Below, piece after piece: positions 9,187 through 16,646 of a stretch of DNA of 64,000 nt. Source of the DNA: Microvirga sp. ACRRW. GTDB lineage: Bacteria; Pseudomonadota; Alphaproteobacteria; Rhizobiales; Beijerinckiaceae. Location: assembly GCF_022346925.1 (NCBI RefSeq), contig NZ_JAKRNJ010000008.1, positions 80,710 through 144,709 of the forward strand, read 5' to 3'. The notes under the pieces were generated by a model. The model searched no databases and had not been told where the DNA came from. It saw only the letters and a program-made list of their open reading frames with translations. The position numbers were made by a program, and so were the translations under genes. Position 1 is the first letter of the stretch, and each line of letters starts with the position of its first letter.

Positions 9187-9867
9187 ATGAGACGGGAGCC
9201 TTTCTACTCAGAAGCGGGAGGACGCAACGAGCAGGAGGCCATCGACGTCGCGTCGTTCCTTCTCTCCCTGCTCGCCAAAGGCATCCGCAACACGCCGCTG
9301 CTGCGCGCCATGGAACTCGTGCCGCGCGATGTGTTCGCTCCGCGCCGTTTCCGCGATCTCGCGCGCAGGGACATCGCCCTGCCTCTCCCTTGCGGGCAAA
9401 CCATGACCACGCCGGGCACGGTGGCGATGATGCTGCTTGCGCTCCATGTCGAGCCGGGCCAGCGCGTTCTCGAAGTGGGCACCGGCACCGGCTATGTGAC
9501 GGCGCTCCTCGCGCATCTCGGCGCGGAGGTGACGACGGTCGAGCGCTTCAACACCCTGGCAGAGAGCGCCGCGCAGCATCTCAAGATCGTCGAAGCAGGC
9601 AAGGTAAGGCTGGAGGTCGGCGACGGGCTTGCGGTGCGCGTGCGCGAACGGTTCGACCGGATCCTGCTCAACGGCACCTGCCCTGATATTCCGCAATCGC
9701 TGCTGTCCCTGCTCGGACCCGGCGGACGGCTCGTGGGGGCGCTGCCCCATGCGGACGGGCCACGTCTCGTTCAGATCGACCGGCAGCCTGACGGCGAGAT
9801 CAGCCAGAGCCTGGGCGCGCCTTTGCGCATGACCCGGCTCGTTCCCGGCATTGCGGCGACACTCTGA
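9187..9867 (+). CDS. pcm: protein-L-isoaspartate O-methyltransferase
   Basis: The 226-residue protein contains the AdoMet-binding motif VLEVGTGTGYVTALLA, the upstream LPCGQTMTTPGTVAMML substrate loop and RFDRILLNGTCPDIP, all typical of PCMT. It methylates isoaspartyl residues to start repair of aged proteins. A GAGGAAGG sequence just upstream serves as ribosome binding site and overlaps the surE stop region. Adjacency to surE and to an NlpD-like gene reproduces the surE-pcm-nlpD order known from enterobacteria. Confidence 0.93.
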   Translation: MRREPFYSEAGGRNEQEAIDVASFLLSLLAKGIRNTPLLRAMELVPRDVFAPRRFRDLARRDIALPLPCGQTMTTPGTVAMMLLALHVEPGQRVLEVGTGTGYVTALLAHLGAEVTTVERFNTLAESAAQHLKIVEAGKVRLEVGDGLAVRVRERFDRILLNGTCPDIPQSLLSLLGPGGRLVGALPHADGPRLVQIDRQPDGEISQSLGAPLRMTRLVPGIAATL

Positions 9868-9985
9868 TCGAATCGAAAAATTTTCGCGACACGGTTACGA
9901 CATTTTTCTTGGCGTCAACCGTTGCTTAACCTGAACAGGGTTTTAATGGCCCCATCGAGTTGCGTGCGGTTGGGGTATTTGAGTT

Positions 9986-11017
9986 ATGCGTATGCGTGTT
10001 GGTTCCGGGCATTGGTCTACGGTGTCGCGGATCGCTCTGGTGGGATTGATCGGCTCTATGGCTGCCGCTTGTAGCGGTGAAAGCTCGCGGTTTGCCGAGA
10101 ACCCGTTCTCCAACCCCTTTGCCAACAGTGAGCGCGTTGCTCCCGGCACACCCACGGCTTCTCAGCCTTCTCCCTCTTATGCAGCGGCTCCGACTCCGTC
10201 CGTTCAGGCGCAGGCTCTTCCCCCGGTTCAGGCTCAGCCCCTGTCCCAGCCTTCGCGCATGGCATCGGCTCCCGTCTCCGCTCCGGTCCAGCAGCCGCGC
10301 CCCATGGCGGCGGCTCCCGCTCCCGCGCAGCCGAAAGTCCGCTTCGTCGACCAGACCAAGGTGGCAACCGGCGAGCAACTGACCCCCAGCCGCGTCCGTC
10401 CCGGCATGCAGTCTGAGGCTCCGCTTCAGCCCAAGCCCGCTCCGCAGCAGGTTGCCTCCGCCGTCAATGAGCCGCTCGTGACGCCCGCCCGTCCTCTCGA
10501 GCCTCAGAAAGTTGCGGCCATTGAGCCCCAGCCGATGAAGCCCGCTCCGGTCGCGCCGCAGCCGGTCGCTCCGGCTCCCGCTCCGCAGCCTGTCCAGCCT
10601 GAGGCGAAGGCCCCCGTGGCCGAGCCCGAGCAGACGGCAAGCCTTTCCAGCGGCGACTTCCGCTGGCCGGCCCGTGGCCGCGTCATCGCAGGCTTCGGCG
10701 CCAATGGCGGCAACGAAGGCATCAACATCGCCGTTCCCGAAGGCACGCCCGTGAAGGCCGCCGAGGCCGGCACCGTGACTTACGCAGGCAGTGAGGTGAA
10801 GGGCTACGGCAACCTCATCCTCGTCCGTCACGAGAATGGTTACGTCTCGGCCTACGCCCATAACAGCGCGCTCAGCGTGAAGCGTGGCGAGCAGGTGAAG
10901 CGCGGACAGGTGATCGCTACGTCCGGCCAGACCGGCAACGTGACCTCGCCGCAGCTCCACTTCGAGATCCGCAAGGGCGCGACCCCGGTCGACCCGATGA
11001 AGCATCTCGCGGACTAA
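9986..11017 (+). CDS. nlpD: NlpD-like lipoprotein with degenerate M23/LytM domain
   Basis: The 343-residue protein has a signal peptide ending in a lipobox-like AAAC (Cys29), a long Ala/Pro/Gln-rich linker and a C-terminal LytM fold (about residues 225-343; GRVIAGFGANGG, VKGYGNLILVRHENGYVSAY, LHFEIRKGATPVDP). The zinc ligands of active M23 peptidases are largely missing: Asn243 and Asn247 replace His and Asp of the HxGxD motif, and Gln323 replaces the first His of HxH, although His325 remains. That is the pattern of NlpD/EnvC amidase activators rather than of an endopeptidase. No LysM motif is obvious in the linker. It has its own 118-base upstream region after pcm. Confidence 0.82.
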   Translation: MRMRVGSGHWSTVSRIALVGLIGSMAAACSGESSRFAENPFSNPFANSERVAPGTPTASQPSPSYAAAPTPSVQAQALPPVQAQPLSQPSRMASAPVSAPVQQPRPMAAAPAPAQPKVRFVDQTKVATGEQLTPSRVRPGMQSEAPLQPKPAPQQVASAVNEPLVTPARPLEPQKVAAIEPQPMKPAPVAPQPVAPAPAPQPVQPEAKAPVAEPEQTASLSSGDFRWPARGRVIAGFGANGGNEGINIAVPEGTPVKAAEAGTVTYAGSEVKGYGNLILVRHENGYVSAYAHNSALSVKRGEQVKRGQVIATSGQTGNVTSPQLHFEIRKGATPVDPMKHLAD

Positions 11018-11071
11018 GTTCGCAGGACAAGTTCAGATTGGCTTTCGAGACCCGAGGCTGATCAGGCAAGG

Positions 11072-11100
11072 GGACGGTGGAGCTCAGCCACCGTCCTTTT
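11072..11100 (+). terminator. intrinsic terminator after the nlpD-like gene
   Basis: GGACGGTGG and CCACCGTCC pair perfectly over 9 bp around a 7-base loop and are followed by TTTT. It lies 55 bases after the stop codon and separates this gene from the convergent DUF815 gene. Confidence 0.85.
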
Positions 11101-11115
11101 GTCGTTTTGCGATTG

Positions 11116-11997
11116 TCAGATCGCTTTCCCCAACCGCCCCGCCAGATCCTGAATGAACTGCCAGGCCGTGCGGCCTGAACGCGCGCCGCGGGTCGTGGCC
11201 CATTCGAGAGCTTCGGCGCGGATGGTATCGCGGTCGGCCTTGAGGCCGAGATGGTCCACATAGCCGAAGATTATGTCGAGATATTCGTCCTGGCTGCATT
11301 TGTGGAAGCCGAGCCAGAGGCCGAAGCGGTCGGAAAGCGACACCTTCTCCTCAATGGCCTCGCCCGGATTGATGGCGGTCGAGCGCTCGTTATCCATCAT
11401 GTCGCGAGGAAGCAGGTGGCGGCGGTTCGACGTGGCGTAGAAGATCACGTTGTCCGGGCGGCCCTCGATGCCGCCTTCCAGCACAGCCTTCAGGGACTTG
11501 TAGGAGGTATCGTCCGCATCGAACGAAAGATCGTCGCAGAAGACGATGAAACGGTGCGGGTCCGAGCGCAGAAGACCCATGAGGTCGGGCAGGGTCTCAA
11601 TATCCTCACGATGGATCTCGATGAGCTTCAGGGGACGGGCGTCGGCTGGCTTCGTCGCGTTGATCTCCGCATGAACCGCCTTCACCAAGGACGACTTGCC
11701 CATGCCCCTGGCGCCCCAGAGCAGGGCGTTGTTGGCAGGCAGCCCCCTGGCGAAGCGGCTCGTATTCTCGGCGAGCTGGTCGCGGACCCGGTCGATGCCT
11801 CGAAGAAGGTTCATCTCGACCCGGTTCACCTTCGGAACGGGGGCAAGGCGGCGGCCCGCCGCATACCAGACGAAGGCATCCGCCGCCGCGAAGTCGGCTT
11901 GTGTGTCGCCCGCAGGGGCAAGGCGCTCCAGGGCGTCGGCAATGCGCTTCAGCAGGGCCATGGATTCGGGGGAGGTGAGGTCTGCGGGCATGGGCAT
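11116..11997 (-). CDS. DUF815-family ATPase
   Basis: The 293-residue protein has a P-loop (GARGMGKSS, Lys101), a Walker B segment (FIVFCDDLSF) and the sensor-like VIFYATSNRRHLLPRD, matching the AAA-type DUF815 family found throughout the alphaproteobacteria. The N-terminal 60 residues are helical and probably mediate interactions. Its cellular role is unknown. It is transcribed divergently from yajC-secD-secF and converges on the nlpD-like gene. I see no partner gene that would point to a substrate. Confidence 0.85.
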   Translation of the reverse strand: MPMPADLTSPESMALLKRIADALERLAPAGDTQADFAAADAFVWYAAGRRLAPVPKVNRVEMNLLRGIDRVRDQLAENTSRFARGLPANNALLWGARGMGKSSLVKAVHAEINATKPADARPLKLIEIHREDIETLPDLMGLLRSDPHRFIVFCDDLSFDADDTSYKSLKAVLEGGIEGRPDNVIFYATSNRRHLLPRDMMDNERSTAINPGEAIEEKVSLSDRFGLWLGFHKCSQDEYLDIIFGYVDHLGLKADRDTIRAEALEWATTRGARSGRTAWQFIQDLAGRLGKAI

Positions 11998-12108
11998 CCG
12001 GCTTCAAGAAACGGTGATGAAGCCGTGCTTAGCGCATTTTTCGGCCTCCGGTCCATTAAAGAGCGGCCTTTGGGCCTGAAGGAGCCTTGGGAAAGGCCTC
12101 TAACTTCA

Positions 12109-12136
12109 TTGATTTCGCGGAGTCGATGGGTATAGT
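12109..12136 (+). promoter_or_regulatory. candidate sigma-70 promoter for yajC-secDF
   Basis: TTGATT (12109-12114) and TATAGT (12131-12136) are separated by 16 bases and lie 68 bases upstream of the yajC start, in the divergent region with the DUF815 gene. This is pattern recognition only. A hairpin-prone GC segment follows before the coding region. Confidence 0.45.
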
Positions 12137-12203
12137 CCGCCCACTTCTAATCCCGTCTGGCGCGGGTGGGCCTTAAGAGAGCGCCTGCCACGCGCCTTTA
12201 TCC

Positions 12204-12551
12204 ATGGAGAGCCGCTTGTTCATTTCACCCGCTTTCGCTCAAGCGACCACCGGTACCGGTGGCGGCATGGATGCCATCATCCAGTTCGTCCCGTTCATCC
12301 TGATCTTCGTGATCATGTGGTTCCTGATCATTCGTCCCCAGCAGCGCCGGGTGAAGGCTCACCAGGAGATGATCAAGAACGTGCGTCGCGGCGACGTGGT
12401 CGTCACCTCCGGCGGCATCATCGGCAAGGTCACGAAGGTGCTCGAGGATTCGGCCGACGTCGAGGTCGAGATCTCGGACAACGTGAAGGTGAAAGTGGCT
12501 CGCGCCATGATCTCCGAGGTTCGCACCAAGAGCGAGCCGGTGAAGGCTTAA
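12204..12551 (+). CDS. yajC: preprotein translocase subunit YajC
   Basis: The 115-residue protein has one membrane helix (about residues 26-44, FVPFILIFVIMWFLIIRP) followed by QQRRVKAHQEMIKNVRRGD and a small beta-rich domain (VVVTSGGIIGKV), the YajC pattern. YajC associates with SecDF at the Sec translocon. An alternative start is the in-frame TTG at 12216 with GGAGAG just upstream, giving the common rhizobial N-terminus MFISPAFAQA. I kept the ATG but regard both as possible. secD and secF follow. Confidence 0.93.
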   Translation: MESRLFISPAFAQATTGTGGGMDAIIQFVPFILIFVIMWFLIIRPQQRRVKAHQEMIKNVRRGDVVVTSGGIIGKVTKVLEDSADVEVEISDNVKVKVARAMISEVRTKSEPVKA

Positions 12552-12560
12552 AAATAACGA

Positions 12561-12592
12561 CCGGCCCTCGGGCGAGAGCCCTTGAGGGCCGG
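12561..12592 (+). promoter_or_regulatory. strong hairpin between yajC and secD
   Basis: CCGGCCCTC (12561-12569) pairs perfectly with GAGGGCCGG (12584-12592), and the loop contains a further GGGC/GCCC helix. No T-run follows. It sits 10 bases after the yajC stop and 50 bases before the secD start. It could be an RNA-processing or stability element that sets the yajC:secDF ratio, or a weak terminator. Confidence 0.55.
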
Positions 12593-12641
12593 TTCGCCGC
12601 ATTCCATGTGCGGCAAGTGTTTGAGAAAGGTTGAGCGGACG

Positions 12642-14249
12642 ATGCTGCGCTTCTCGAAGTCGAAGATCATCACCACCATGGCGATCATCATCATCGGCCT
12701 GCTGCTGGCGGTGCCGAGCGCGATGTCGCCTGAGCAGCGCAAGGCTTATCTGGCCTCCGTTCCGAGCTGGGTGCCGTCCTGGCTCGTGCCTTCGCGCGCC
12801 ATCGTGCTCGGCCTCGACCTGCAGGGCGGTTCTCACGTCCTCCTCCAGGTGGACGAAGCCGATCTCGTGCGCGGTCAGGTCACGCTCATGCGCGACGACG
12901 TGCGCCGCATCCTGCGCGATACCCGCGTCGCCTCGCAGAACGGCATTCAGACGATCCAGCGCGGCGTGCAGATCCGCGTGCCGAACGCAGCCGACCGCGA
13001 GCGCCTGATGCCTGCTCTGCGGCAACTGGCTCAGCCCACCGGCAATGCCGTTCTCGGCCAGACCGGCAATGCCAACATGGTCATCAACGAGACGCCCGAC
13101 GGCGCGATCTCGCTGACCCTGACGGATGCGGGCATCAACGAGCGCGTCCGCCGCGCCGTCGATCAATCCATCGAAGTCATCCGCCGCCGTATCGACGCCA
13201 CCGGCACCACGGAGCCGAGCATCCAGCGTCAGGGCGCGGACCGCGTTCTCGTCCAGGTTCCCGGCCTTCAGGACCCGCAACAGCTCAAGACGCTTCTGGG
13301 CGAGACGGGTAATCTCGAATTCCGTCTGCTGGCTCAGGCTGGCGCCACGGACGTGGATCAGCTGCCCATGCGCGATGCAGGCGGCCAGCGTGTTCCCGTC
13401 GAGCGCCGCGTGATCGCCGAAGGCGGCGACCTGACGGATGCTCAGGCCGCGTTCGATTCACAGACCAACCAGCCCATCGTGAACTTCCGCTTCAACATCC
13501 GCGGCGCGCAGCGCTTCGGTCAGGCGACGACGGAAAACCTGGGCCGCCAGCTCGCCATCGTTCTGGACAACGAGGTGATCTCCGCGCCCACGATCCAGTC
13601 GCCCATCACCGGCGGCTCGGGACAGATCTCGGGCAGCTTCACCATCGAGCAGGTGAATAACCTCGCCGTGCTGCTGCGCTCCGGCGCGCTGCCCGCCAAG
13701 CTCACCATCGTCGAAGAGCGCACTGTCGGCCCCGGCCTCGGCCGCGACTCCATCGAGGCGGGCAAGATGGCGACCTATGTGGCCGGCATCTTCGTCATCA
13801 TCTTCATGTTCGCCACCTACGGCGTGTTCGGCCTCATCGCCAACATCGCGCTGCTCGTCCATGTGGGCCTGATCTTCGGCCTCATGTCGGTGCTGGAAGC
13901 CACGCTGACGCTTCCCGGTATCGCAGGCATCGTGCTCACCATCGGCACGGCTGTGGACTCGAACGTGCTGATCTACGAGCGCATCCGCGAAGAAGTGAAG
14001 TCGGGCCGTTCCATCGTCTCCGGCGTTCAGGCCGGTTTCGACCGGGCGTTTGCGACCATCGTGGACTCGAACAGCACCATGGCCATTGCCGCCGTGATCC
14101 TGTTCTTCCTCGGCTCCGGTCCCGTTCGCGGCTTCGCGGTCGTGTTCATTCTCGGCATCCTCACGACGGTGATCACCGCCGTTACCCTGACGCGCATGAT
14201 GATTGCGCTCTGGTATCAGTGGATGCGTCCCAAAGTCCTTCCGTTCTAA
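12642..14249 (+). CDS. secD: protein translocase subunit SecD
   Basis: The 535-residue protein has an N-terminal membrane helix, the LGLDLQGGSHVLLQV motif, a large periplasmic P1 region and five C-terminal membrane helices with VLTIGTAVDSNVLIYERIREE and the FILGILTTVITAV segment. SecD uses the proton motive force to pull exported proteins across the membrane. The frame is open for 60 bases upstream, but the ATG at 12642 (MLRFSKSK) gives the family N-terminus. secF starts 12 bases after the stop, preceded by AAGGAG. Confidence 0.96.
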   Translation: MLRFSKSKIITTMAIIIIGLLLAVPSAMSPEQRKAYLASVPSWVPSWLVPSRAIVLGLDLQGGSHVLLQVDEADLVRGQVTLMRDDVRRILRDTRVASQNGIQTIQRGVQIRVPNAADRERLMPALRQLAQPTGNAVLGQTGNANMVINETPDGAISLTLTDAGINERVRRAVDQSIEVIRRRIDATGTTEPSIQRQGADRVLVQVPGLQDPQQLKTLLGETGNLEFRLLAQAGATDVDQLPMRDAGGQRVPVERRVIAEGGDLTDAQAAFDSQTNQPIVNFRFNIRGAQRFGQATTENLGRQLAIVLDNEVISAPTIQSPITGGSGQISGSFTIEQVNNLAVLLRSGALPAKLTIVEERTVGPGLGRDSIEAGKMATYVAGIFVIIFMFATYGVFGLIANIALLVHVGLIFGLMSVLEATLTLPGIAGIVLTIGTAVDSNVLIYERIREEVKSGRSIVSGVQAGFDRAFATIVDSNSTMAIAAVILFFLGSGPVRGFAVVFILGILTTVITAVTLTRMMIALWYQWMRPKVLPF

Positions 14250-14261
14250 GGAGTTAGTATC

Positions 14262-15200
14262 GTGCGCCTCATTCGCCTCTGGCCCGAAAACTCCCATTTC
14301 GACTTCATGCGCTTCCGGCGCTTCTCGTTCCCGCTGTCGGCGCTGATTTCCATCGCCACAGCGATCATGCTCATGACCATGGGTCTGAACTTCGGCATCG
14401 ACTTCACGGGCGGTACGCTCATGGAGATTCAGGCCAAGTCCGGCCAGGCCAACGTCGCCCAGATCCGCCAGACCGCCGAAGGCTTCGGCTTCGGCGAGGT
14501 CGAGGTGCAGGAATTCGGGACAGTGGGCGAGGTCTCGCTGCGCTTCCCCACGCAGCCCGGTGGCGAAGCCGCTCAGGCAGGCGTGGTGCAGAAGGCGCGC
14601 GACACCTTCAGCAACGAGTACGATTTCCGCCGCGTCGAGACGGTGGGTCCGCGCGTGTCGGGCGAGCTTGTCCAGTCCGGCACCATCGGCATCGTTCTCT
14701 CGGTGCTCGCGGTTCTGTTCTATCTCTGGTTCCGCTTCGAGCGTGAGCTGGCGGTGGCCTCGATTATCGGTACGCTCCACGACATCGTGCTCACCATCGG
14801 CTTCTTCGTGATTACCCGTCACGAGTTCAACATGACCTCGATTGCGGCGATCCTCACCATCGTGGGCTACTCGCTCAACGAAACCGTGGTGGTGTTCGAC
14901 CGTACCCGCGAACTCATGCGCCGCTACAAGACCATGCCGGCGGAAGAGCTGCTGAACCTGTCGATCAACCACACCATGTCCCGCACGATCATGACGGCGG
15001 CGACCACGGCTTTGTCGCTTCTGGCTCTCGTGCTCTTCGGCGGTCAGGCGATCCAGGGCTTCGCCCAGGTCATGCTCTACGGAGTGGTGATCTGTACGTA
15101 TTCGGCCATCTGCATCTCCTCGCCCATGCTGATCTATATCGGCCTGCGCGGATCCGAGACCGTGAAGGTGCCGGAGGGCAAGGCCGCAGCCGCGGAGTAA
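14262..15200 (+). CDS. secF: protein translocase subunit SecF
   Basis: The 312-residue protein starts at GTG behind an AAGGAG site. It shows the SecF motifs GIDFTGGTLMEIQ, SIIGTLHDIVLTIGFF, and GYSLNETVVVFDRTRE, with six membrane helices. It forms the SecDF complex with the preceding gene. A DUF498/Mth938-like gene starts four bases after its stop, so the operon continues. Confidence 0.96.
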   Translation: MRLIRLWPENSHFDFMRFRRFSFPLSALISIATAIMLMTMGLNFGIDFTGGTLMEIQAKSGQANVAQIRQTAEGFGFGEVEVQEFGTVGEVSLRFPTQPGGEAAQAGVVQKARDTFSNEYDFRRVETVGPRVSGELVQSGTIGIVLSVLAVLFYLWFRFERELAVASIIGTLHDIVLTIGFFVITRHEFNMTSIAAILTIVGYSLNETVVVFDRTRELMRRYKTMPAEELLNLSINHTMSRTIMTAATTALSLLALVLFGGQAIQGFAQVMLYGVVICTYSAICISSPMLIYIGLRGSETVKVPEGKAAAAE

Positions 15201-15204
15201 AACC

Positions 15205-15591
15205 ATGAGCGATGGCCGCCTGTATGACGGTTTCGTCCCCGGACGCTTTCCGATCGATGCCTACGGCAATGGCGGCTTTCGCTTCGCGGACATGTCCCAT
15301 CGTGGCTCGATCCTCGCGCTGCCGTCAGGCATCAAGGCTTGGCCCATCAGCTCCATCAAGGGGCTGACCGACGCGGTGTTGGAGCCGATCTTTGCGGAAG
15401 CCGATGAGATAGAACTGCTGCTCATCGGCACGGGCGTGGATGTGGCCGCCATTCCGGCAAGCCTGCGCGAACGCTTCCGCGAAGCCGGTATCGGCCTTGA
15501 CGTGATGCAGACGGGGGCTGCCGCGCGCACCTACAACATCCTGCTGGCGGAAAACCGCAAGGTTGCCGCTGCCCTCATTGCCGTCGCGTAG
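15205..15591 (+). CDS. Mth938-like (DUF498) protein, homologue of NDUFAF3
   Basis: The 128-residue protein has the small Mth938 fold pattern: YGNGGFRF near the N-terminus, ILALPSGIKAWPI, and LLIGTGVDVAAIPASLRERF followed by GIGLDVMQTGAAARTYNILL. The mitochondrial relative NDUFAF3 is an assembly factor for respiratory complex I. It sits four bases after secF and one base before a phytoene synthase-family gene, consistent with membrane-protein biogenesis. The function in bacteria is not established. Confidence 0.85.
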   Translation: MSDGRLYDGFVPGRFPIDAYGNGGFRFADMSHRGSILALPSGIKAWPISSIKGLTDAVLEPIFAEADEIELLLIGTGVDVAAIPASLRERFREAGIGLDVMQTGAAARTYNILLAENRKVAAALIAVA

Positions 15592-15592
15592 A

Positions 15593-16435
15593 ATGGCTGA
15601 AAATCCATCCAACTTCGATCATTGCGCCGAGCTTGTGCGCGAGGCCGATCCCGACCGCTATTTCGCGAGCCTTCTCGCGCCCGCTGACAAGCGGCCTTAT
15701 CTCCACGCGCTCTACGCCTTTAATTTCGAGATCGCGCGCGTGCGTGAATCCGTGCGTGAGCCGATGCTGGGCGAGATCCGCCTGCAATGGTGGCGCGATG
15801 CACTGCAGGGCGAGGCGAGGGGCGACGTGCGGGCCAATCCCATCGCTGCCGCGCTCGACGATACCATCGTCAAGTTCCGTCTGCCCCGGCAATCCTTCGT
15901 CGATCTGATCGATGCACGCATGTTCGATCTCTACGACGATCCCATGCCGAGCTTGAACGATCTGGAAGGCTATTGCGGAGAGACCTCCTCTAGCCTGATC
16001 CAGCTCTCCAGCATCATCCTCAACGACGGCAAGGACCCCGGCACGGCGGATGCCGCAGGCCATGCGGGCGTGGCCTATGCCGTCACAGGATTGCTTCGCG
16101 CCTTCCCGATCCACGCACGGCAAGGCCAGCTCTACATGCCTGTCGATATTCTGGCCCATCACGGCGTGGTGCGCGATGACATCGTGACCGGGCGCGGTGG
16201 GCCTGGGCTTAAAAATGCGCTCGCCGACATGCGCGCCGTCGCACGCCGCCATCTCGCTCAGGTACGGACATTGCGTTCCACGATCCCGTCAGCGGCGGAG
16301 CCTGCCTTCCGTCCGCTGGCATTGGTGGAGCCTTACCTGAAGGCGATGGAGAAGCGCGATTACGACCCGCTGCACACGCCGGTCGACCTCCCGCAATGGC
16401 GTAAGATTTGGGGACTCTGGCGCGGGCCGTTTTAG
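15593..16435 (+). CDS. squalene/phytoene synthase-family protein, NDUFAF6-like
   Basis: The 280-residue protein follows the trans-isoprenyl synthase pattern (HALYAFNFEIARVRE, IRLQWWRDAL, YCGETSSSLIQL, LYMPVDILAHHGV). The first Asp-rich motif that binds prenyl diphosphate in real squalene and phytoene synthases is replaced by FNFEIARVRE, so catalysis of that kind is unlikely. This matches the NDUFAF6 (complex I assembly) branch of the family. The start is the ATG one base after the Mth938 gene stop. It is the last gene of the yajC-secDF operon; palindromic repeats follow. Confidence 0.83.
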   Translation: MAENPSNFDHCAELVREADPDRYFASLLAPADKRPYLHALYAFNFEIARVRESVREPMLGEIRLQWWRDALQGEARGDVRANPIAAALDDTIVKFRLPRQSFVDLIDARMFDLYDDPMPSLNDLEGYCGETSSSLIQLSSIILNDGKDPGTADAAGHAGVAYAVTGLLRAFPIHARQGQLYMPVDILAHHGVVRDDIVTGRGGPGLKNALADMRAVARRHLAQVRTLRSTIPSAAEPAFRPLALVEPYLKAMEKRDYDPLHTPVDLPQWRKIWGLWRGPF

Positions 16436-16454
16436 GAACGGGCGCGGCCCTCAG

Positions 16455-16574
16455 TGTCATCCCCGCGAAGGCGGGGATCCATAACCACGATGGAAAGAGA
16501 AAAGCACAGCGGGACATACCCGCTTCAATCAGCGCCCATGGTGTTTATGGGTTCCCGCCCTCGCGGGAATGACA
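16455..16574. repeat. 120-bp imperfect palindromic intergenic element
   Basis: The left end (TGTCATCCCCGCGAAGGCGG) and the right end read in reverse complement (TGTCATTCCCGCGAGGGCGG) match at nearly every position over about 39 bases, so the whole element can fold on itself. It fills the gap between the phytoene synthase-family gene and trmFO. It belongs to the GTCATCCC-type palindromes also seen at 16605, 19548 and 44013-44167. Confidence 0.75.
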
Positions 16575-16604
16575 GTGGAGGTTCAGGGGCTCTGTTCTGA
16601 TAAC

Positions 16605-16637
16605 GATCCCGGATCGCCTCATGGCGTCCGGGATGAC
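16605..16637. repeat. short GATCCCGG palindrome
   Basis: GATCCCGGA and TCCGGGATGAC form the arms around GCCTCATGGC, itself a small dyad. It lies between the 120-bp palindrome and the trmFO stop and could act as a 3' hairpin for the convergent genes. Confidence 0.6.
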
Positions 16638-16646
16638 GAGTGTAAA

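Noticed and set aside
13458..15206. Long open frame antisense to secD-secF (His/Asp/Glu-rich)
   Set aside because: It mirrors the codons of two certain genes, has shadow-type composition, no ribosome site and no family motif.
15593..16435. Carotenoid or hopanoid biosynthesis role for the phytoene synthase-family gene
   Set aside because: The first Asp-rich prenyl diphosphate site is missing, and no desaturase or cyclase gene is nearby.
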